8,854 nt of DNA, taken from Acidobacteriota bacterium (GTDB lineage Bacteria; Acidobacteriota; Terriglobia; Terriglobales; Acidobacteriaceae). The stretch is taken from the NCBI GenBank assembly GCA_021810175.1, contig JAJZJJ010000085.1, forward strand, positions 1 through 8,854, in the 5' to 3' direction. Both the position numbers and the translations under genes were made by a program. Positions 4,915 through 8,854 of the stretch are shown one piece after another. Each line of letters starts with the position of its first letter. The stretch's first letter is position 1. Below the pieces are notes generated by a model. That model ran no database searches. It worked only from the letters and a program-made list of their open reading frames with translations, and was not told the DNA's origin.

Positions 4915-6977
4915 CGGGAAACGTGCAGAAGCTGGCCGACGTGAATGAGATTTCCGCGAATGTGATTCCAGCGGCGGAGGTCTGAGACGGAAACGCCGAA
5001 ACGATCGGCGATGCCACCGAGCGTGTCGCCGGGATGCACGCGATAGACGGATGCGTGCGCTCGCGCGGAGTGGTGCGCGTGACCATGCGGATCGCGCAGC
5101 GTCTGTCGGGATGAGCGGGAGCTGGGATCGGTGACGTACAAACGCTGACCGACGTGAATGAGGTTTCCGCGGATGTGATTCCAGCGGCGGAGGTTGGCCA
5201 CAGAGACGTGGAAGCGATCGGCGATGCCGCCGAGGTTGTCTCCGGAGCGAATGCTGTAGACCGATGCGTGTGCGCTGCTGGAGTAGTGAACGCGGCCGCG
5301 CGCGTCGTAGCGGTAGGCGCGGCGCATGGGCGCGGCGATGCGCAGCAGGTGTCCGGCGTTGATGATGTTGCCGCGGATGTGATTCCAGATGCGGAGGTCG
5401 TAGACGCTGACGCCGAAGCGGTCGGCGATGCCGATGAGAGTATCGCCGGGGCGCACGCGATAGAGAACGGCGCGGCCGGGCATGAACCGCGGAGCACGCT
5501 CGGGAATGACGACGGCGTCGAGATCGGAGAGGTCGGAGGGTGAGTCGATCTGGTTGACTTCGGCGAGCTCGTCCTTGGAGACGTGGTACTGGCGCGCGAT
5601 GGATGCGAGGGTGTCGCCGGGCTGGAGGAAGTGGAATCGCCAGGAGGCGCGCTTGTCGGCGGGAACCATGGCGATGTCGTGCTCGAAGGATTCCTTGGTG
5701 CCGACGGGGATGCGGAGGTCGAATGTTTCGCCGGGAGGGGTGACGCCGCGCAGCAGGCTTGGATTCAGGGCTTCGAGCTTCTGGATGGGCGCCCCGGTGA
5801 TGTCAGAGACGAGGCGAAGGCTGATCTCGGTGTGCGTGGCGACGGTGTCGTATTCCATGGGCGGATCGGGCTTGAGGTCCGCGAGGCCATACTGCTGCGG
5901 GTTCTTTGCCATGATGGCGATGGCAAGAATGATGGGGACGTAGTTACGGGTTTCCGCCGGGAGGACGTCGCGCCTGTAGAGCTGCCAGAAGCTGGCGTAG
6001 CCGGTGCGCTGCACAGCGCGCTGCACGTTGCCCGCGCCCCAGTCATAGGCGGCCATGGCGAGGTACCAGTCGTCGAACTGGTCGTAGTCTTTCTTGATGA
6101 GGCGAGTGTAGGCCTCGGTGGCGAGCACGGGGTCGAAGCGTTCGTCGACCCATGCGTTGTGCTTGAGGCCATAAGGGCCATAGGGCATGAACTGCCACAT
6201 GCCGCCGGCGCCGGAGTATGGATTGAGCGCGGTGGTGCGGAAGCCGGATTCGGCGACGGCCTGGTAGATGAGGTCCTGGGGCAGATGGGCCTTTTTGAGG
6301 ACGCCCTCGATCATGGCTTTGTAGCGGCCTTCCCGTTGGAGGGAGGCGACGAGGGTGTCATGCCCGCGCTGGGTGTTCTCAAAGAAGTTGATGTAGCTGG
6401 CGACGTAGTCGTTGAGCTGTAGGGGAAGGTCGGACTTGGTGGTTTTGAGTTCGGCCTCGGCCTGTGCGGTGACTCTGGGATTGACGGGGAAGGTGACGCC
6501 GTTGGCGATGTCGACGGGAGCCTCGGCGTTCTGGGCGGATTCGAGGCCCTGCTTGAGTGCGTCCATTTCGAGGGTGTCGACGGAGCCGACGACGCGGTCA
6601 AATTCTTCTCGGAGGGGCTTGTCGGTCTGCAGGTTGACGCCGCACATGAGGAGTTGGTCGACGGCGGCGTTGAAGTCTTTCTTGGCGCTGGTGAAATTGC
6701 CCTGCTGGTACCGTGCCAGGCCGGAGTGATATTTCTCTTCGACGCCGGAAATGATTTCCTGATCGCGCTGGCTGACGTTGGATCCGACAAAGCTGGGAAG
6801 GGTTTCCGCAGGCTGGGCGGCGGAAACCGGTGCGGCGGCGGACTGTGGCGCACCAAGGGCCGGGGCAGATGCCCGTGACGGCACGGAGGTACGCGCGTGC
6901 TGCGGGCCGCAACCGGTGACGGTGATGAAAAGGATGCCCGCCAGAGTCGCGGAAACCAGAGTTTTGTTTACTGCCAT
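4911..6977 (-). CDS. mltD: MltD-like membrane-bound lytic murein transglycosylase, lipoprotein with four LysM domains
   Basis: This enzyme cleaves the MurNAc-GlcNAc bond of peptidoglycan, forming 1,6-anhydro ends. The 688-residue product begins with a lipoprotein signal peptide ending VTGC, with the lipidated Cys at 23, then an Ala/Pro-rich linker to about 60 that suits a periplasmic outer-membrane anchor. A helical region (70-215) precedes the GH23 catalytic domain (about 216-370). It shows LPQDLIYQAVAESGF with the catalytic Glu243, then GAGGMWQFMPYGPYGL and the AYDWGAGNVQ motif at 310-319. This last has Asp where AYN is usual. A LysM-like degenerate segment (about 376-425) is followed by LysM domains at roughly 447-491, 505-547, 572-615 and 642-686, which bind glycan. 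The start ATG has no clear Shine-Dalgarno sequence, but the signal peptide supports it. The gene stands alone, divergent from lepA, and its stop lies in an inverted-repeat element. Confidence 0.93.
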   Translation of the reverse strand: MAVNKTLVSATLAGILFITVTGCGPQHARTSVPSRASAPALGAPQSAAAPVSAAQPAETLPSFVGSNVSQRDQEIISGVEEKYHSGLARYQQGNFTSAKKDFNAAVDQLLMCGVNLQTDKPLREEFDRVVGSVDTLEMDALKQGLESAQNAEAPVDIANGVTFPVNPRVTAQAEAELKTTKSDLPLQLNDYVASYINFFENTQRGHDTLVASLQREGRYKAMIEGVLKKAHLPQDLIYQAVAESGFRTTALNPYSGAGGMWQFMPYGPYGLKHNAWVDERFDPVLATEAYTRLIKKDYDQFDDWYLAMAAYDWGAGNVQRAVQRTGYASFWQLYRRDVLPAETRNYVPIILAIAIMAKNPQQYGLADLKPDPPMEYDTVATHTEISLRLVSDITGAPIQKLEALNPSLLRGVTPPGETFDLRIPVGTKESFEHDIAMVPADKRASWRFHFLQPGDTLASIARQYHVSKDELAEVNQIDSPSDLSDLDAVVIPERAPRFMPGRAVLYRVRPGDTLIGIADRFGVSVYDLRIWNHIRGNIINAGHLLRIAAPMRRAYRYDARGRVHYSSSAHASVYSIRSGDNLGGIADRFHVSVANLRRWNHIRGNLIHVGQRLYVTDPSSRSSRQTLRDPHGHAHHSARAHASVYRVHPGDTLGGIADRFGVSVSDLRRWNHIRGNLIHVGQLLHVSR
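4921..5460 (-). repeat. DNA-level repeats of the last three LysM domains of mltD
   Basis: The last three LysM units share the peptide core IADRF-VSV-LR-WNHIRGN. The DNA of the last two is nearly identical over about 40 bases (4941-4980 against 5154-5194, 213 bases apart). The third, near 5350-5395, is more diverged. This indicates a fairly recent internal duplication, while the first LysM (residues 447-491) is much more distant. Confidence 0.8.
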
Positions 6978-7102
6978 TGCGATGGTGAGTGGCGTGTGCC
7001 CCTTTTATTGTAGGCTGCGAGCCGGAGAAATGCCGATGGTAAGATCAGCTTTTAGGGAAGTTTCCCGGAAAAGGCGTATTTTCCTGCCTGTAAAGATCCC
7101 TC
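6978..7102. promoter_or_regulatory. Divergent mltD/lepA spacer
   Basis: This spacer must hold the promoters of both genes, but only weak candidates are visible. A minus-strand TACAAT lies at 7007-7012 for mltD and a + strand TAAGAT at 7040-7045 for lepA, neither with a good -35. The lepA leader contains adjacent small inverted repeats: GGGAA/TTCCC (7055-7059 with 7062-7066) and GGAAAA/TTTTCC (7067-7072 with 7079-7084). Function unknown. Confidence 0.35.

Positions 7103-8854
<1,752 letters not shown>

Noticed and set aside
5154..6422. + strand open frames opposite mltD
   Set aside because: Antisense to a fully supported lipoprotein transglycosylase, with no recognisable domains.

Overview
The window reads as a chromosomal segment of a Gram-negative bacterium. 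It has lipid A genes, a lipoprotein lytic transglycosylase and GC-rich coding dominated by CTG, GTG and GCG codons. The fabZ-lpxA-lpxI order, the use of LpxI instead of LpxH, and a long Lys/Ala/Pro histone-like protein suggest an acidobacterium of the Terriglobia type. That taxonomic guess is inference from gene content and style, not from a marker gene.

Layout. Positions 1-338 hold the 3' part of a PIN-domain (VapC-type) toxin gene whose start and any antitoxin lie outside the window. Positions 339-620 are an AT-richer gap with no convincing gene, ending in a perfect TATAAT just ahead of fabZ. Positions 621-3461 are a four-gene + strand operon: fabZ (3-hydroxyacyl-ACP dehydratase), lpxA (UDP-GlcNAc acyltransferase, overlapping fabZ by 4 bases), lpxI (UDP-2,3-diacylglucosamine pyrophosphatase) and a PrxQ/Bcp peroxiredoxin with an added N-terminal membrane segment. 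A bidirectional terminator at 3484-3514 separates this operon from a convergent minus-strand gene (3547-4263). That gene encodes a bipartite protein, an acidic N-terminal third followed by H1-like KKAPAKKAAA repeats. Positions 4264-4910 hold its promoter, several hairpins, and a 117-bp element with 19-bp inverted ends that begins at the stop codon of the next gene. That gene (4911-6977, minus) is an MltD-like lipoprotein transglycosylase with four LysM domains. A 125-bp divergent spacer leads to lepA (EF4) on the + strand, which runs off the window end.

How the genes work together. FabZ and LpxA both use 3-hydroxyacyl-ACP: FabZ removes water from it for phospholipid synthesis, while LpxA uses it to start lipid A. 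LpxI acts later in the lipid A route. The operon therefore sits at the branch between membrane phospholipid and outer-membrane lipid A, and MltD remodels the neighbouring peptidoglycan. The peroxiredoxin, LepA and histone-like protein have no obvious pathway link beyond general stress, translation and nucleoid roles.

Most of the window is ordinary housekeeping sequence. The points most worth a second look are the acidic-basic histone-like protein, the inverted-repeat element at the mltD stop codon, the membrane-anchored PrxQ, and the nearly leaderless start of the lipid A operon. I see no clear evidence of a wholly new multi-gene system.
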